A DNA stretch of 64,000 bases from JALOKP01 sp963800865 (GCA_963800865.1 CAWDCL010000004.1:1798001-1862000); one strand, 5' to 3'. Numbered from the stretch's first letter, positions 40,154-49,716 are shown. Translations and numbers: made by a program. Notes: generated by a model not told the origin, from the sequence alone.

Positions 40154-42245
40154 GCGGGGACCCCGCGTCACCGAGCACGGTCGCCAGGGCCGCGGCCTGG
40201 GCCGGCGACGGGTGCGCCGCGAACCGCCCCGGCCAACTCCGCACGAAGGCCTCGGCCTCGGGCCCGGCGGGGAAGAGCCCGCGATCGTTCTCCGGCGCGG
40301 CGAGGCGGCGCGGCTGCTCCGGGCAGCGCGCGTCGCAGCGCGCGAGGCAGACGTCGAACAGCAGCGACAGCGTGGCGCGGGTGAGGTCCTGGACCAGCCG
40401 CGCCAGGCCGGGGTCGTGCGTCGGGGGCGACCAGCCGAGATCGTGCAGCAGGGCCTCGTAGTCGTCCCGCAGCTCGGCCGCGAGCGCGTCGCGGTCGGCC
40501 GCGTCGGCAGTCCGGCCGGCGTCCCGTCCGGAGAACCGGCGCGTCGTCACCCGCGTTCCCACCTGCGCCAGCGCGAAGGCCGCGTCCTGCACGCGGTCGT
40601 CGTGCGGCCGCTCGCGCGGCGGCAGGCGCGAGGCCCAGACCTCGAAGGCGCGCATCAGGATCCAGGCCAGGTCGACGGCGAAGATCCGTGCCTTGGTCGG
40701 CCGGCGGCGGCCGAGCATCATCCCCATCACGGCGGTCCGTGAAGGGACCTCGGAGTGCGGGGCGAGGAAGTAGTGCCCCGGGTGGAGGCTCTCCCGGACG
40801 AGCCGGCGCACGAGCGGGACCGCGGCGAACTGCCCCGTCGCGAGCGCACCCGTCACTGCGAGCGCCGTCGCCGCCTGCTCGCTCTCGCCGGCCGCGAGGT
40901 GGGCGACCGCGTTGTGAGCCAGCAGGCGCGTCAGGCGCCGCGCCTCGCCCGCCCGGCGGAGCGCCTCGGCGGCGCGGGTCACCGTCGCCTCGTCCGGCGG
41001 CGCGCCGGGCCGGGGCCGGGCCAGCAACGCCAGCCGGAACTCGTCGAGCGCGTGCTCCCCGGCGTCGTAGCACCAGTCGGCGTAGCCCGGTGCGTCGAGC
41101 AGCCGGTCCGAGCGCGCGAGCAGCGCCGCCGGCGGAGGTTCGGCCGCCGCGCGCGGCTCGGCCGAGCGCGGTGCCAGGTCGGCCAGCGGATCGAGCAGCC
41201 GGCGCGCCACGAGGTGATCGCGCGGCGCGATGCGGCCGTCGCGCAGGTCGGCGCGCTCGGCCTCGATCAGCATCGCCCACGCCGCGGGGACCGGGATCTC
41301 GAACAGCAGCGGGCCGTCCGCGGCCTCGTCGTCCACCGCGAGGCTGTCGTACCGCCCGACCTCGTGGCCCGCCAGCGCGAGCGCATCGCGTACGCCGGCA
41401 TCGAGGCTCAGGAGGAAGAGCGCCGAGCGGGGACGCAGCCCCGGCCGCCGGAAATCGAACCGCAGCGGAAAGACCCCGGTTCCGTCGCAGAAGCCGACCC
41501 GCGCGGACCAGCCGTCCGGCACGTGCAGCGGATCGGCCTCCGCGGCGAGCACGGCCAGCGCGCCGGTGATCAGGTCGCGCTCGTCGGACCCGCGCGGGGC
41601 CACGCGCCGCAGGCCGGCGCGCGCCGCCGCGTGCGCGGTGCGGGCCAGCGCCTCCAGCAGGAAGAGCCGCAGCGCCGGGTCGCGCTCGACCTCGAGCAGC
41701 ATCTCGAACATCCCGGCACGCGCCTCGGGATCGTGCAGCTCGTCGTCCTGCAGCGCGATCCAGCCGGCGCGCTCGTCGCGCGGGGCGAGCTGGTAGAGCC
41801 GGGCGAGCGGATAGCGCAGGGCCGGCTCCTCGGCGACGAAGCGGGCCTGCCAGCGCAGGACCAGCGCGGTGACGTCGTCGGCGCTGAGCAGGTCGGGCTG
41901 ATCGTGACCGAGCAGCACGAGCGCGCAGGCGACGCGCGCCGATTCCGGGGCGCCGGGGTCGTTGGCGACCGCGGCGAGCGCGGCGTCGTCCTCGGCCCGC
42001 GCGAGCCGCCCCAGCACCTCGAGCGCGGCGACCTCGTCCGCGACGCGCCCTTCGCGGTGCAGCAGGAGGATCTGGCGCACGGCGAGGCTGCGGCGTTTCG
42101 ACAGTTCCGAGAGGGCCCGGTCGAACTGGGCGCCATTCCAGGCGGGGTGGCGCATGAGGTCACCGAGCAGATTGCGCACGGCTCTCCGCGCCGCGAAGGG
42201 AGACTGATCGAGCCTCCCCGCGTCCCCACCCCGGACCCGACCCAT
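39924..42245 (-). CDS. Unknown 773-aa protein with C-terminal Cys finger
   Basis: I do not recognise the family. The first third is helical and rich in Ala/Leu/Arg (LGDLMRHPAWNGAQFDRALS, HEAT- or TPR-like spacing). The middle has GFCDGTGVFPLRFDFRRPGL. The C-terminus has CPLCGEHRPA and CRRCHGIYRRDALFREQIVS, two CxxC pairs likely binding zinc. No signal peptide or membrane helix. Start ATG at 42245; a TATTCT box ends 6 nt upstream. The gene stands alone and convergent with truA. Function unknown. Confidence 0.68.
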   Translation of the reverse strand: MGRVRGGDAGRLDQSPFAARRAVRNLLGDLMRHPAWNGAQFDRALSELSKRRSLAVRQILLLHREGRVADEVAALEVLGRLARAEDDAALAAVANDPGAPESARVACALVLLGHDQPDLLSADDVTALVLRWQARFVAEEPALRYPLARLYQLAPRDERAGWIALQDDELHDPEARAGMFEMLLEVERDPALRLFLLEALARTAHAAARAGLRRVAPRGSDERDLITGALAVLAAEADPLHVPDGWSARVGFCDGTGVFPLRFDFRRPGLRPRSALFLLSLDAGVRDALALAGHEVGRYDSLAVDDEAADGPLLFEIPVPAAWAMLIEAERADLRDGRIAPRDHLVARRLLDPLADLAPRSAEPRAAAEPPPAALLARSDRLLDAPGYADWCYDAGEHALDEFRLALLARPRPGAPPDEATVTRAAEALRRAGEARRLTRLLAHNAVAHLAAGESEQAATALAVTGALATGQFAAVPLVRRLVRESLHPGHYFLAPHSEVPSRTAVMGMMLGRRRPTKARIFAVDLAWILMRAFEVWASRLPPRERPHDDRVQDAAFALAQVGTRVTTRRFSGRDAGRTADAADRDALAAELRDDYEALLHDLGWSPPTHDPGLARLVQDLTRATLSLLFDVCLARCDARCPEQPRRLAAPENDRGLFPAGPEAEAFVRSWPGRFAAHPSPAQAAALATVLGDAGSPLNEPDAREAGREAAAAVPAFLCPLCGEHRPAAARSRATLQPHLGGQPQPVCRRCHGIYRRDALFREQIVSRLGSLS

Positions 42246-42251
42246 GCGGGC

Positions 42252-42257
42252 AGAATA
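42252..42257 (-). promoter_or_regulatory. -10-like TATTCT upstream of the 773-aa protein gene
   Basis: On the minus strand TATTCT ends 6 nt before the ATG at 42245 with no ribosome binding site between, consistent with leaderless transcription. Confidence 0.42.
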
Positions 42258-42368
42258 GCCCGCCCCCGGCCGGCGCACCAACGCGCGCCGGCCCGCCGGG
42301 CAGGTGATAAAGTGGCCGACCCGCGCCGGCGCTTCCCCCGCTCGACCGGCGCCACGAGGTCGAACCCG

Positions 42369-43871
42369 ATGAGTACGCTCGCGAGGACCACCGGCGTGGT
42401 GGCGCTGGCCGCTGCGATTTCCGCCTCGGCGTGGGCCGCGGAAACCCCGCCCCCCGCCAAGCCCGCCGCCCCGTCGGCGCCCCGCGCCTCGCTGCGCGAC
42501 TCGCAGGACCGGCCGGTCCTGGCCTTTGCGCAGGGGCCGGCGTCGCTGCTCCTGACCCCCGAGGAGGTCCTCGCCTACACCAAGCTGGTCGACCTCGGGC
42601 AGCGGCGCGGCTTCATCGAGCGCTTCTGGGGCTCGATGGCGACCAACTGCATGCCGGGCACGAACCCGGTGCGCGACCTTTTCTGGCAGCGGGCCGGCGA
42701 GGCGCTGACGAAGTACGGCGACGAGGGGATGCCCGGCTGGGCGACCGACCGCGGGCGGATCTTCGTGCTCGCCGGGGCCCCGGCGAGCGAGGAGCTGTTC
42801 GACGCGAAGGCCCCCTGGGGCGATGCCAAGGGGATGGCCTGGTCCTACCCGGACCGGCCCGGGGTCCCCGCCGAGATCGACTTCGTCCTGCTGCGTGGAC
42901 GCTGGGTCTACGCCGGCTCCGCCGAGAAGGGGGGCGCCGCGCGCCCCGCTTCGCTCAGCCCGCAGCAGTGGGCGAGCACGGTGCAGGGGATCGCGGGGAC
43001 CTTCCGCCGGCAGGGCTGCGTGCTCACCCCCGAGCAGGCGGCCGAACGCGCCAAGGGTGCGTGGCGCGGAACGCTCTACGAGGAAGCGGGGAAGGTCCTG
43101 GCCGGCGAGAAGCCGGCCGTCGCGCAGCCGGCGGATCCCCAGGCCTACTTCTTCCCGGCCGAGGGGGATTCGACGCTGATCTGGCTCGCCGTTCCGCTCG
43201 ACGGACCGCTTCCGGCCGGCTCCAAGCTGGTCGCGATGCTGCGCAACGACGCCGGCGACGACATCGCGTACGCGCTGGGAACGGACGACTTTCCGTTCGA
43301 GGTGCGGCCGTCCGGCGCGCGATACGTCGGACTCGCCGCCCGCCCGCTTCCTCCGGGGAAGTACGCGCTGGTGGTCGGCCGCACCGGCGCGGACGGATCG
43401 ACGACGCTGCTCCACGCCGGGCAGCAGATGGTCGCGCGCCTGCCGCTCGACACGCTGCGGACCACCAGCGTCGTGCTGGCCCAGGAGGTCGGCGAGATCG
43501 CCGCCGGCGCGGCGAAGGACCCGTTCCAGATCGGGACGTGGAGCGTCCTCCCCCGCGCCGACCGCGCGATCAAGCGCGGCGACAAGTTCTGGCTCGTCTA
43601 CAAGGTGCTCGGGGCGGGGAAGAACGCCTCCGGGCAGAACCAGCTGCAGGTGACCTACCAGTTCCGCGGCCGGATGCAGCCGGCCGCCCAGTGGCAGCCG
43701 ATCGGTCAGCCGATCGTCCGGGACCTGACCTCGGACACGACCGCGATCGAGTTCCCGACGAGCCCGCAGTGGCCGACGACCGCCGAGTACAAGGTCGAGA
43801 TCCAGGTCGCGGACAAGCTCGCGGGCGGGGCACCGTTCAAGATGGAGGTCCCGTTCACGGTCAAGCCGTGA
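42369..43871 (+). CDS. GWxTD-domain protein, exported
   Basis: 500 aa with a signal peptide (GVVALAAAISASAWAAE). The GWxTD domain is plain: RGFIERFWGSMATNCMPGTN, DEGMPGWATDRGRIFVLAGA. Beta-rich domains follow (PPGKYALVVGRTGADGSTTL; KVEIQVADKLAGGAPFKMEV). GWxTD proteins are typical of Acidobacteria and related phyla; no biochemical role is established. GATAAAGT near 42306 may be its -10. Followed at 70 nt by the yggX-like gene. Confidence 0.82.
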   Translation: MSTLARTTGVVALAAAISASAWAAETPPPAKPAAPSAPRASLRDSQDRPVLAFAQGPASLLLTPEEVLAYTKLVDLGQRRGFIERFWGSMATNCMPGTNPVRDLFWQRAGEALTKYGDEGMPGWATDRGRIFVLAGAPASEELFDAKAPWGDAKGMAWSYPDRPGVPAEIDFVLLRGRWVYAGSAEKGGAARPASLSPQQWASTVQGIAGTFRRQGCVLTPEQAAERAKGAWRGTLYEEAGKVLAGEKPAVAQPADPQAYFFPAEGDSTLIWLAVPLDGPLPAGSKLVAMLRNDAGDDIAYALGTDDFPFEVRPSGARYVGLAARPLPPGKYALVVGRTGADGSTTLLHAGQQMVARLPLDTLRTTSVVLAQEVGEIAAGAAKDPFQIGTWSVLPRADRAIKRGDKFWLVYKVLGAGKNASGQNQLQVTYQFRGRMQPAAQWQPIGQPIVRDLTSDTTAIEFPTSPQWPTTAEYKVEIQVADKLAGGAPFKMEVPFTVKP

Positions 43872-43941
43872 GCCGGGGTGCCGGATCTCCGGCCCGGCCG
43901 GGTGATGGACGAAGAGCGGGACGCGAGGAGGAAGGGACGAG

Positions 43942-44208
43942 ATGAGCGACAACGCACCGGACACGTGGCACTGCAGCCGCTGCGGCAACGCAGGCGAGCG
44001 CCTTCCCCTGCAGCCGTGGCCGGGGACGCTCGGCCGCCGCGTGCTGGACACGATCTGCAAGGGCTGCTGGGACGAGTGGATGTCGGTGCAGACGAAGATC
44101 ATCAACGAGTACCGGCTCAACGTGCTGGACCCCGGCGCCTCGGCCTCGATCAAGGAGCAGATGCAGATCTTCCTCGGTTTCAAGGAGGCGACGCCGCGTG
44201 CGGAGTAG
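43942..44208 (+). CDS. YggX-like Fe(II)-trafficking protein with Cys4 variant
   Basis: 88 aa, behind GAGGAGGAAGGG. The signature tail of YggX proteins is seen (VQTKIINEYRLNVLDPGASA, IKEQMQIFLGF), with LQPWPGTLGRRVLDTI in the middle. Unlike E. coli YggX, the protein carries two CxxC pairs (HCSRCGNAGE and ICKGCWDEW) that could form a rubredoxin-like metal site. YggX protects iron-sulfur clusters from oxidation; whether the Cys4 form does the same is unknown. Confidence 0.75.
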   Translation: MSDNAPDTWHCSRCGNAGERLPLQPWPGTLGRRVLDTICKGCWDEWMSVQTKIINEYRLNVLDPGASASIKEQMQIFLGFKEATPRAE

Positions 44209-44239
44209 CCCGACGATCCGGCGGGATGCGAGCAGCGAA

Positions 44240-44278
44240 ATGCAAAATCGTGCGGTGAATATGCAGCACGAATTGCAT
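44240..44278. promoter_or_regulatory. AT-rich dyad in the ispH upstream region
   Basis: ATGCAAAATCGTGC (44240-44253) and GCACGAATTGCAT (44266-44278) form a near-perfect inverted repeat around a 12-nt spacer. It is one of the few AT-rich spots in the window and lies between yggX and ispH. It could be an operator or an RNA hairpin; no known factor was recognised. Confidence 0.5.
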
Positions 44279-44409
44279 GCCGCCGTGCCGAATGTCCGCG
44301 CGTTCCGGCTAGGCTGCGCGGCAGATCCTCCTAGTAAGGGAGCGCGCCACGCCCGGGTCCCCCTCCCCCTAACCCGGCCGGCGCCGCTTCCAAGACGTTC
44401 CGCGTCTCG

Positions 44410-44460
44410 GGCCCTCCGGTGTGCCTCTCCCCGAGGCGCCGCCGGAGGGCCGCTTCTTTT
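44410..44460 (+). terminator. Strong intrinsic terminator-like hairpin just before ispH
   Basis: GGCCCTCCGG (44410-44419) pairs perfectly with CCGGAGGGCC (44442-44451), with an inner GCCTC/GAGGC stem, followed by TTCTTTT (44454-44460). It ends 24 nt before the ispH ATG. It may end a short upstream transcript or act as an attenuator in the ispH leader. Confidence 0.6.
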
Positions 44461-44484
44461 CCGCACCCGCCGGGCGAAGAACGC

Positions 44485-45702
44485 ATGAAAGGCGACCCGC
44501 AGATCGTGCGCAAGGGCTTCGGCCTGAAGCAGGAGATCGCCGGGCAGCTCTCGTCCGACTACGCCTCGGAACTGGTCGACCGCGCGCGTGCCGCCGACTA
44601 CCGGCTGGTCTGGCCGGGGCTGGCGGTGCGGATCGCCAAGGAGTTCGGCTTCTGCTACGGCGTCGAGCGGGCGATCGACTACGCCTACGAGACGCGCAAG
44701 AAGTTCCCCGACCGGCGGCTCTTCCTGACCGGCGAGATCATCCACAACCCGCGCGTCAACCTCCGCCTGCGCGAGATCGGCTACCAGTTTCTCGACGGAT
44801 CGTACGACTCCGTGCTGGGAAACCGCGACCTGACGCCGGACGACATCGTGCTGCTGCCCGCGTTCGGCGTGACGACGGGGATGCTCGAGGATCTGAAAGA
44901 GGTCGGTTGCCTCCTGGTCGACACCACCTGCGGCTCGGTCCTGAACGTCTGGCGCAACGTCGAGAAGTACGCGCGGGACGGCTTCACCTGCCTGATCCAC
45001 GGCAAGTGGAAGCACGAGGAGACTCGTGCCACCGCGAGCCGGGCCCTGATCTACCCCGCGGGCCGGTACCTCGTGCTGCTGGACATGCTCGAGACCGACG
45101 AAGTCTGCCGGTACATCCGCGGCGAGGGGGATCGGGCGGGCTTCCTCGCACGGTTCGCCAACGCGATCTCGGCCGACTTCGATCCCGACCTCCACCTCGA
45201 CCGGATCGGGATGGCGAACCAGACGACGATGCTCTCGACCGAGTCGATGGCGATCGCGGCCCGCGTGCGCGACGCGATGCGTGCGCGCTACGGCGAGGCG
45301 GAGCTGGCGGCGCGCTTCCGGAGCTTCGACACGATCTGCTCCGCGACCCAGGACCGGCAGGACGCGGTCAAGGCGCTGCTCGCCGACCCGCCGCAGCTGA
45401 TGATCGTCATCGGGGGGTTCAACTCCTCGAATACCGGGCACCTGACGGAGATGTGCGCCGAACGGGTGCCGACCTTCCACATCGAGGACGCCGGTCACAT
45501 CGAGAGCGGCGAGCGGATCTTCCACCTTCCGGTCGCGGTCCGGACGCCGGTCCTCGACGAGGGGTGGTGGCCGGCCGGCGTGACCGAGATCGGGATCACG
45601 GCCGGGGCCTCGACCCCGGACCGCGAGATCGGGCGGGTGATCGAGCGCCTGCTCCAGATCCGGGGGATCGAGGACGGCGTCCCGGGCCGAGCGAGGCTCT
45701 AG
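44485..45702 (+). CDS. ispH: 4-hydroxy-3-methylbut-2-enyl diphosphate reductase (IspH/LytB)
   Basis: Last step of the MEP isoprenoid pathway, a [4Fe-4S] reductase. The three cluster cysteines are visible: C57 (AKEFGFCYGVERAID), C149 (LLVDTTCGSVLNVW) and C285 (FDTICSATQDRQDAV). EIIHNPRVN and GGFNSSNTGHL add substrate-site residues. At 405 aa it belongs to the longer IspH type rather than the roughly 310-aa E. coli type. Start ATG at 44485 (MKGDPQIVRK). Its stop overlaps the convergent ftcD end by 4 nt. Confidence 0.9.
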   Translation: MKGDPQIVRKGFGLKQEIAGQLSSDYASELVDRARAADYRLVWPGLAVRIAKEFGFCYGVERAIDYAYETRKKFPDRRLFLTGEIIHNPRVNLRLREIGYQFLDGSYDSVLGNRDLTPDDIVLLPAFGVTTGMLEDLKEVGCLLVDTTCGSVLNVWRNVEKYARDGFTCLIHGKWKHEETRATASRALIYPAGRYLVLLDMLETDEVCRYIRGEGDRAGFLARFANAISADFDPDLHLDRIGMANQTTMLSTESMAIAARVRDAMRARYGEAELAARFRSFDTICSATQDRQDAVKALLADPPQLMIVIGGFNSSNTGHLTEMCAERVPTFHIEDAGHIESGERIFHLPVAVRTPVLDEGWWPAGVTEIGITAGASTPDREIGRVIERLLQIRGIEDGVPGRARL

Positions 45703-47370
45703 CCCAGCCCGCGTTCCACCTGCGCCAGCGCGGCGTCGCTGCGCGTCCGCGCCGCATCCAGTGCCGTGTCGAGCCGGGCGAGCCACGCGGCGCGTTCCGG
45801 CGCGTCGGGCAGTCCCGGCAGGTTGATCCGGACGTTGAGCGCGGCCCCCTCGGCCGCGGTGCGCGCGCACCAGGCGGCGACGCCGACGTCGGACATCGCG
45901 GCGGCCATCCCGATCGCGGCGGCCCGCTCCACGAGGCCGGCGAGCGCAGCCGCGGCCTCCACGACCGACAGCGGGACCTCGATCGCGCGCCGCGTCGCAG
46001 CGACGATCGCCGCCTCGCGCGCCGCCAGCTGCGCCGCGGTCGCCTTCGGCAGGCGGCGCGCGGCGACGATTCCATCGAACGCCGCGCTGTCGTCGTCGAT
46101 CGCGACCAGCAGCCGGTCCTTGAGCGACTGGGCCTCGCCCCCCAGCGATTCCAGTTCGGCGCGGCGCGAGGCATCGGCCCCGCCGTGGGTCAGCGCCGCG
46201 ACCATCGCGGCCAGGCCCCCGGCCAGCGCTCCGGCCAGCGCGGAGACCGAGCCGCCGCCGGGCGCCGGGGTCGAGCGCGACAGCTCGTCGGCGAAGCCGA
46301 CCAGCGAGAGGCCGGAGAGGCCCCGCTCGCGCGGCGCCAGCCGGTACTCGATGACCGCGCTCGCCGGATCGAAGGGCTTGACGTCGTCGAGCCCGAGGCT
46401 GGTGCGTGCCGCGCGCACGAGGTCGGGCTCCGGCACGGCGGGGCTCTTTCCCTGGGCGGCGAGATAGTGCCGACCGGCCGCGAGCAGCGCGTCGAGCGGG
46501 ATCAGCCCGACCAGCTCCGAGCCGGTGACGCGCAGGCCGCGGGACCGCGCCTCTTCGCGCACGACGTCGAAGGCGACGTGCGGCGGGGTGACGCGTGAAG
46601 TCGAGCAGGTTGATCGAAACCTGCGCCCGTCCGAACTCCGGGATGAACCAGCCGACCGCGCGGACCGCGGAGAGCCGCCCCGGCTTCATCACGTCGTTGC
46701 CGGCGGCGTCCTTCAGGAACTTCCCGTCCGGCCCGCGCGCCTTGCGCCCCTGCTCGCGGATCTCGAGCGCGATCTCGTGGGCCAGCTTCCGGTCGTCGGT
46801 GTTGAGGTCGACGTTGTAGGCGATCAGGAACGGCCGCGCGCCGACGACCGTCGCCCCGGACCGCGGGTTGAACTCGGCCCGGCCGAAGTCGGGCGCCCAC
46901 TCCGGGTCCGCCAGCCGGGCGGCCAGCCCCTCGTACTCGCCCTTGCGGATCTCGGCCAGCGACTGCCGCGCCGGGCGCGTCGCCGCGCGCTCGTAGAGGT
47001 AGACCGGGATCGAGAGCTCCTCGGCGATCCGCCGGCCGACCGTCCGCGCCAGCGCGACGCAGTCGTCCATCGTCGCCCCGCCTCCGACCGGCACGAAGGG
47101 GACGACGTCGACCGCGCCGATCCGCGAGTGGGCCCCGCGGTGGGCCCGCATGTCGATCAGCCGCGTGGCGGTCGCGGCCAGCCGGAAGGCAGCCTCACCG
47201 ACCGCGTCGGGCGCGCCGACGAAGGTGAAGACCGTGCGGTTCGTCTCGGCCCCCGGATCGACGTCGAGCAGCTCGACCCCGGGCACCTCGCGGACAGCGG
47301 CCGCGACGGCGTCGAGCAGCGCGCGATCGCGCCCCTCGGAGATGTTCGGCACGCACTCGATGACCTTCAC
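45699..47370 (-). CDS. ftcD: Bifunctional glutamate formimidoyltransferase / formiminotetrahydrofolate cyclodeaminase; one frame break
   Basis: The N-terminal transferase begins VKVIECVPNISEGRDRALLD and contains RAHRGAHSRIGAVDVVPFVP, PVYLYERAA and RPFLIAYNVDLNTDD. The C-terminal cyclodeaminase has ELSRSTPAPGGGSVSALAGA. The frame moves +1 near 46594; one CG restores LLDFTRVTPPHVAFDVVREE. The restored length is about 557 aa, as for mammalian FTCD. It moves the formimino group of histidine breakdown to tetrahydrofolate and deaminates it. Start GTG at 47370 overlaps the upstream stop. No other hut genes are present. Confidence 0.88.
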
Positions 47371-48338
47371 GGGCGGGACTCCTCCGAGCGCGCGATGGCG
47401 TCGGCGATCAGCGCGCAGGATCGGACGGCGGCGACCCCTTCCTCGAGCGGGATCGGCGACGGCTGGCCGGCGGCGAGCGCGGCGACGAACGCGCGCAGTA
47501 CCTCGCGCACGGTCGGTACCGGCTCGGCGACCGGGAGCGGCCGGCGGGCGTGTCCTTCGAGCTCGAACAGGAAGCCGTGAACGAAGTCGCCGGCCAGCTG
47601 GCGCTCGCTTCCGGCGACCTCGATCCGGCCGCTGCGGCCGTGCCCGGCGCGGATGTTGTCGAGCGTGGCGATCACGTCCCCGGGCGTCAGCCGGAGCGTC
47701 GCCGCGAACAGGTCGTGGGTGACGCGGTGGTGCACGCGGCGGGCGAAGGCCTGCGCCGCGGCGACCTCGCAGCCGGTGAGAAAGCGCAGCAGGTCGATGC
47801 CGTGCACGCCGGTGTTGAGGACCGGGCCGCCTTCGGATGGCTCGTCGAGCCAGGCGCGGCCGGTACGCTCGAGGCGCTGGTTGATCGCCACGAGGTGGAG
47901 CTCGCCGGCCCGCGGCATCGCCGCCGCGAGCGCGCGGATCACGCTGTTGAAGCGCAGCGTGTTGGCGATCATCGCCGGCACCCCGGCCTGCCGGGCCACC
48001 TCGACCGCGCGCCGTGCCCCGGCCTCGGTGGCGGCCAGTGGTTTCTCGACGAGCACCGCCTTGCGCGCCGCCGCCGCGGCCTCGACCGCCCCCGGATGAC
48101 GCGACGGCGGGAGCGCGGCCACCACCAGGTCGACGGCCGGGTCGCCGGCGAGCGCTTCGAGCGAGTCGTGATAGACGAGCCCGCGGACACCGGCCCACGC
48201 GCGTCCCTCGTCGTGCCGGCGCCGGTGGACGGCGACGAGCCGAGCCCCCGGCACGTCGCCGGCGAGCAGGTGCTGGGCGTAACGGATACCGTGGCGGCCG
48301 AGTCCGGCCAGCCCGATTCCGAGCGTCTCGTGCGGCAT
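47367..48338 (-). CDS. Gfo/Idh/MocA-family oxidoreductase
   Basis: 323 aa. N-terminal Rossmann motif GIGLAGLGRHGIRYAQHLLA, then the family EKP motif (AVLVEKPLAATEAGARRA) and a C-terminal alpha/beta domain with GGPVLNTGVHGIDLLRFLTG. Uses NAD(P) on a sugar or similar polyol; substrate unknown. Stop overlaps the ftcD GTG start (GTGA), which suggests co-expression, though no metabolic link is clear. Confidence 0.83.
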   Translation of the reverse strand: MPHETLGIGLAGLGRHGIRYAQHLLAGDVPGARLVAVHRRRHDEGRAWAGVRGLVYHDSLEALAGDPAVDLVVAALPPSRHPGAVEAAAAARKAVLVEKPLAATEAGARRAVEVARQAGVPAMIANTLRFNSVIRALAAAMPRAGELHLVAINQRLERTGRAWLDEPSEGGPVLNTGVHGIDLLRFLTGCEVAAAQAFARRVHHRVTHDLFAATLRLTPGDVIATLDNIRAGHGRSGRIEVAGSERQLAGDFVHGFLFELEGHARRPLPVAEPVPTVREVLRAFVAALAAGQPSPIPLEEGVAAVRSCALIADAIARSEESRP

Positions 48339-48452
48339 GAGAGGTTCCCGGCGCGTGATCCCGAGGGGGGAGGCCGCGGCACTCTACCACGCGGTCTCGC
48401 CTCGATTCTTCCTGGGGGATCCGGTCCGCCCCGCCGGCACCGGGGTCCGGGA

Positions 48453-49658
48453 TCAGCGACCGAGCAACCCGATCAGCTTCGACGTGGCGCGGAAGAGCAG
48501 CCCCTGTCCATCCTTCGCCTCGCTCCCGGCACCCGCTGCATCCGCGGCGGGCTCCCCCGGGGTGCCGCTCGCGGCGGCCGGCGTCTTCGCGGGCGCCGGC
48601 GCGGGGGGCGCCGGCGGGTTGAGGCGCGCCTGCAGCCGGTCGGTCATCTCCGCCAGGTAGCGCCGCCAGGTGAGCAGGCGGCGGGCGGCCTCGCGGTCGG
48701 TTCCGCCCGAGTCGACCGCGCGCGTGAGGGCCTCCTCGGCCCGGGCTTCGACCAGCGCGAGGATCCGGCGATCGTGCTCGAGCGTCGCGCGGTCGCCCTG
48801 CGGCAGGTCGCGCCGCACCAGCGAACTGGCCGCCCAGATCTCGAGGTAGAGCGGGTCGCCGGGCCGGGCCTTGCCCTCGCGCGCCGCGCCGAGCAGCGAG
48901 ACGGCGTCGTCGAGCGGCGGCGGCTCCTGGTGCGCGTTGCGCGCCGCGTCGCCGCGCGCGACCTCGACCAGCGCGGCAGCCGCGCGGGCCAGGTCGGCTT
49001 CGGCCGTCAACTCGAGCGGGTCGGGCAGCAGCGCGAGCCCGGCGGCGATCGCCTCCGCGCCGCGCGGGGTCGGGGCCGACTGCAGTACGAAGCGGATCTC
49101 GCCCGCGACCTCGGCCAGCCGCGACCACTCGTGCGCGCGAGTGGCCAGCGCCAGCGCGTCGAGCGGGGCGTCCGGTCCCAACCGCCGCAGGCGGCGCATC
49201 CGCTGGCGCACGGCGACGGAACGCGTCAACGCGTCGCGCAGCCCGAGGTCGGGAACCTGGTTCCGCGAGCCGAGCAGCCGCGCGAGGTCGCGCACTTCCA
49301 TCGGAGCCGGATCGGGCCAGAGCCGCAGTCCGATCTGCTCGGTGAAGCTGATGCTCCCGACCGGCAGCGACCCCAGCACGAGATCGAGCGCCTCGAGCGC
49401 CGCGCTTTTGGCGCGTCCCTGGGGCGTCGGTATCTCCGCCGACTGCGAGCCGACGGCGATCGTCCCGCGCGGGACGGCGGCGCGGCGCGACGGCAGCGGG
49501 AGGGCGCCCGTGTCCTCAGCCGCGGGGGCGGGTGGAGCGGGCGAGGCGGGGAGGACGCCGGCCGGGCCGGGCGCTCCGGGGCGCAGGACGGGCCGGGCCG
49601 GCCGGGGCGTCACGCCGGCACCGATCGTCTCCCGCCAGTATTTCTTCGAGTCGGCCAT
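48453..49658 (-). CDS. Hypothetical protein, 401 aa
   Basis: Not recognised. Begins MADSKKYWRETIGAGVTPRP, then a long Pro/Ala linker. A central helical part follows (GSLPVGSISFTEQIGLRLWP, RDALTRSVAVRQRMRRLRRL, WRRYLAEMTDRLQARLNPP). A second Pro/Ala linker and a short C-terminal hydrophobic patch (LLFRATSKLIGLLGR) end the protein. Predicted cytosolic or peripheral. Divergent from the SpmAB gene. Confidence 0.6.
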   Translation of the reverse strand: MADSKKYWRETIGAGVTPRPARPVLRPGAPGPAGVLPASPAPPAPAAEDTGALPLPSRRAAVPRGTIAVGSQSAEIPTPQGRAKSAALEALDLVLGSLPVGSISFTEQIGLRLWPDPAPMEVRDLARLLGSRNQVPDLGLRDALTRSVAVRQRMRRLRRLGPDAPLDALALATRAHEWSRLAEVAGEIRFVLQSAPTPRGAEAIAAGLALLPDPLELTAEADLARAAAALVEVARGDAARNAHQEPPPLDDAVSLLGAAREGKARPGDPLYLEIWAASSLVRRDLPQGDRATLEHDRRILALVEARAEEALTRAVDSGGTDREAARRLLTWRRYLAEMTDRLQARLNPPAPPAPAPAKTPAAASGTPGEPAADAAGAGSEAKDGQGLLFRATSKLIGLLGR

Positions 49659-49716
49659 GCGCGCCCCGGTTCGAATGTCGTCGCTGGAGGGGGCCGGGGC
49701 AAGCCCGGCCGTTTGG

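Noticed and set aside
44280..44400. tRNA or riboswitch before ispH
   Set aside because: No cloverleaf, TTC loop or known riboswitch core could be folded; only the dyad and the terminator are supported.
43861..49128. Very long open frame on the minus strand (1,755 codons) and similar giants elsewhere
   Set aside because: Such frames run antisense or out of phase through several recognised genes and have Arg/Pro/Ala-rich, low-complexity translations. They arise because stop codons are rare at this GC content. Only the segments with family motifs were kept.
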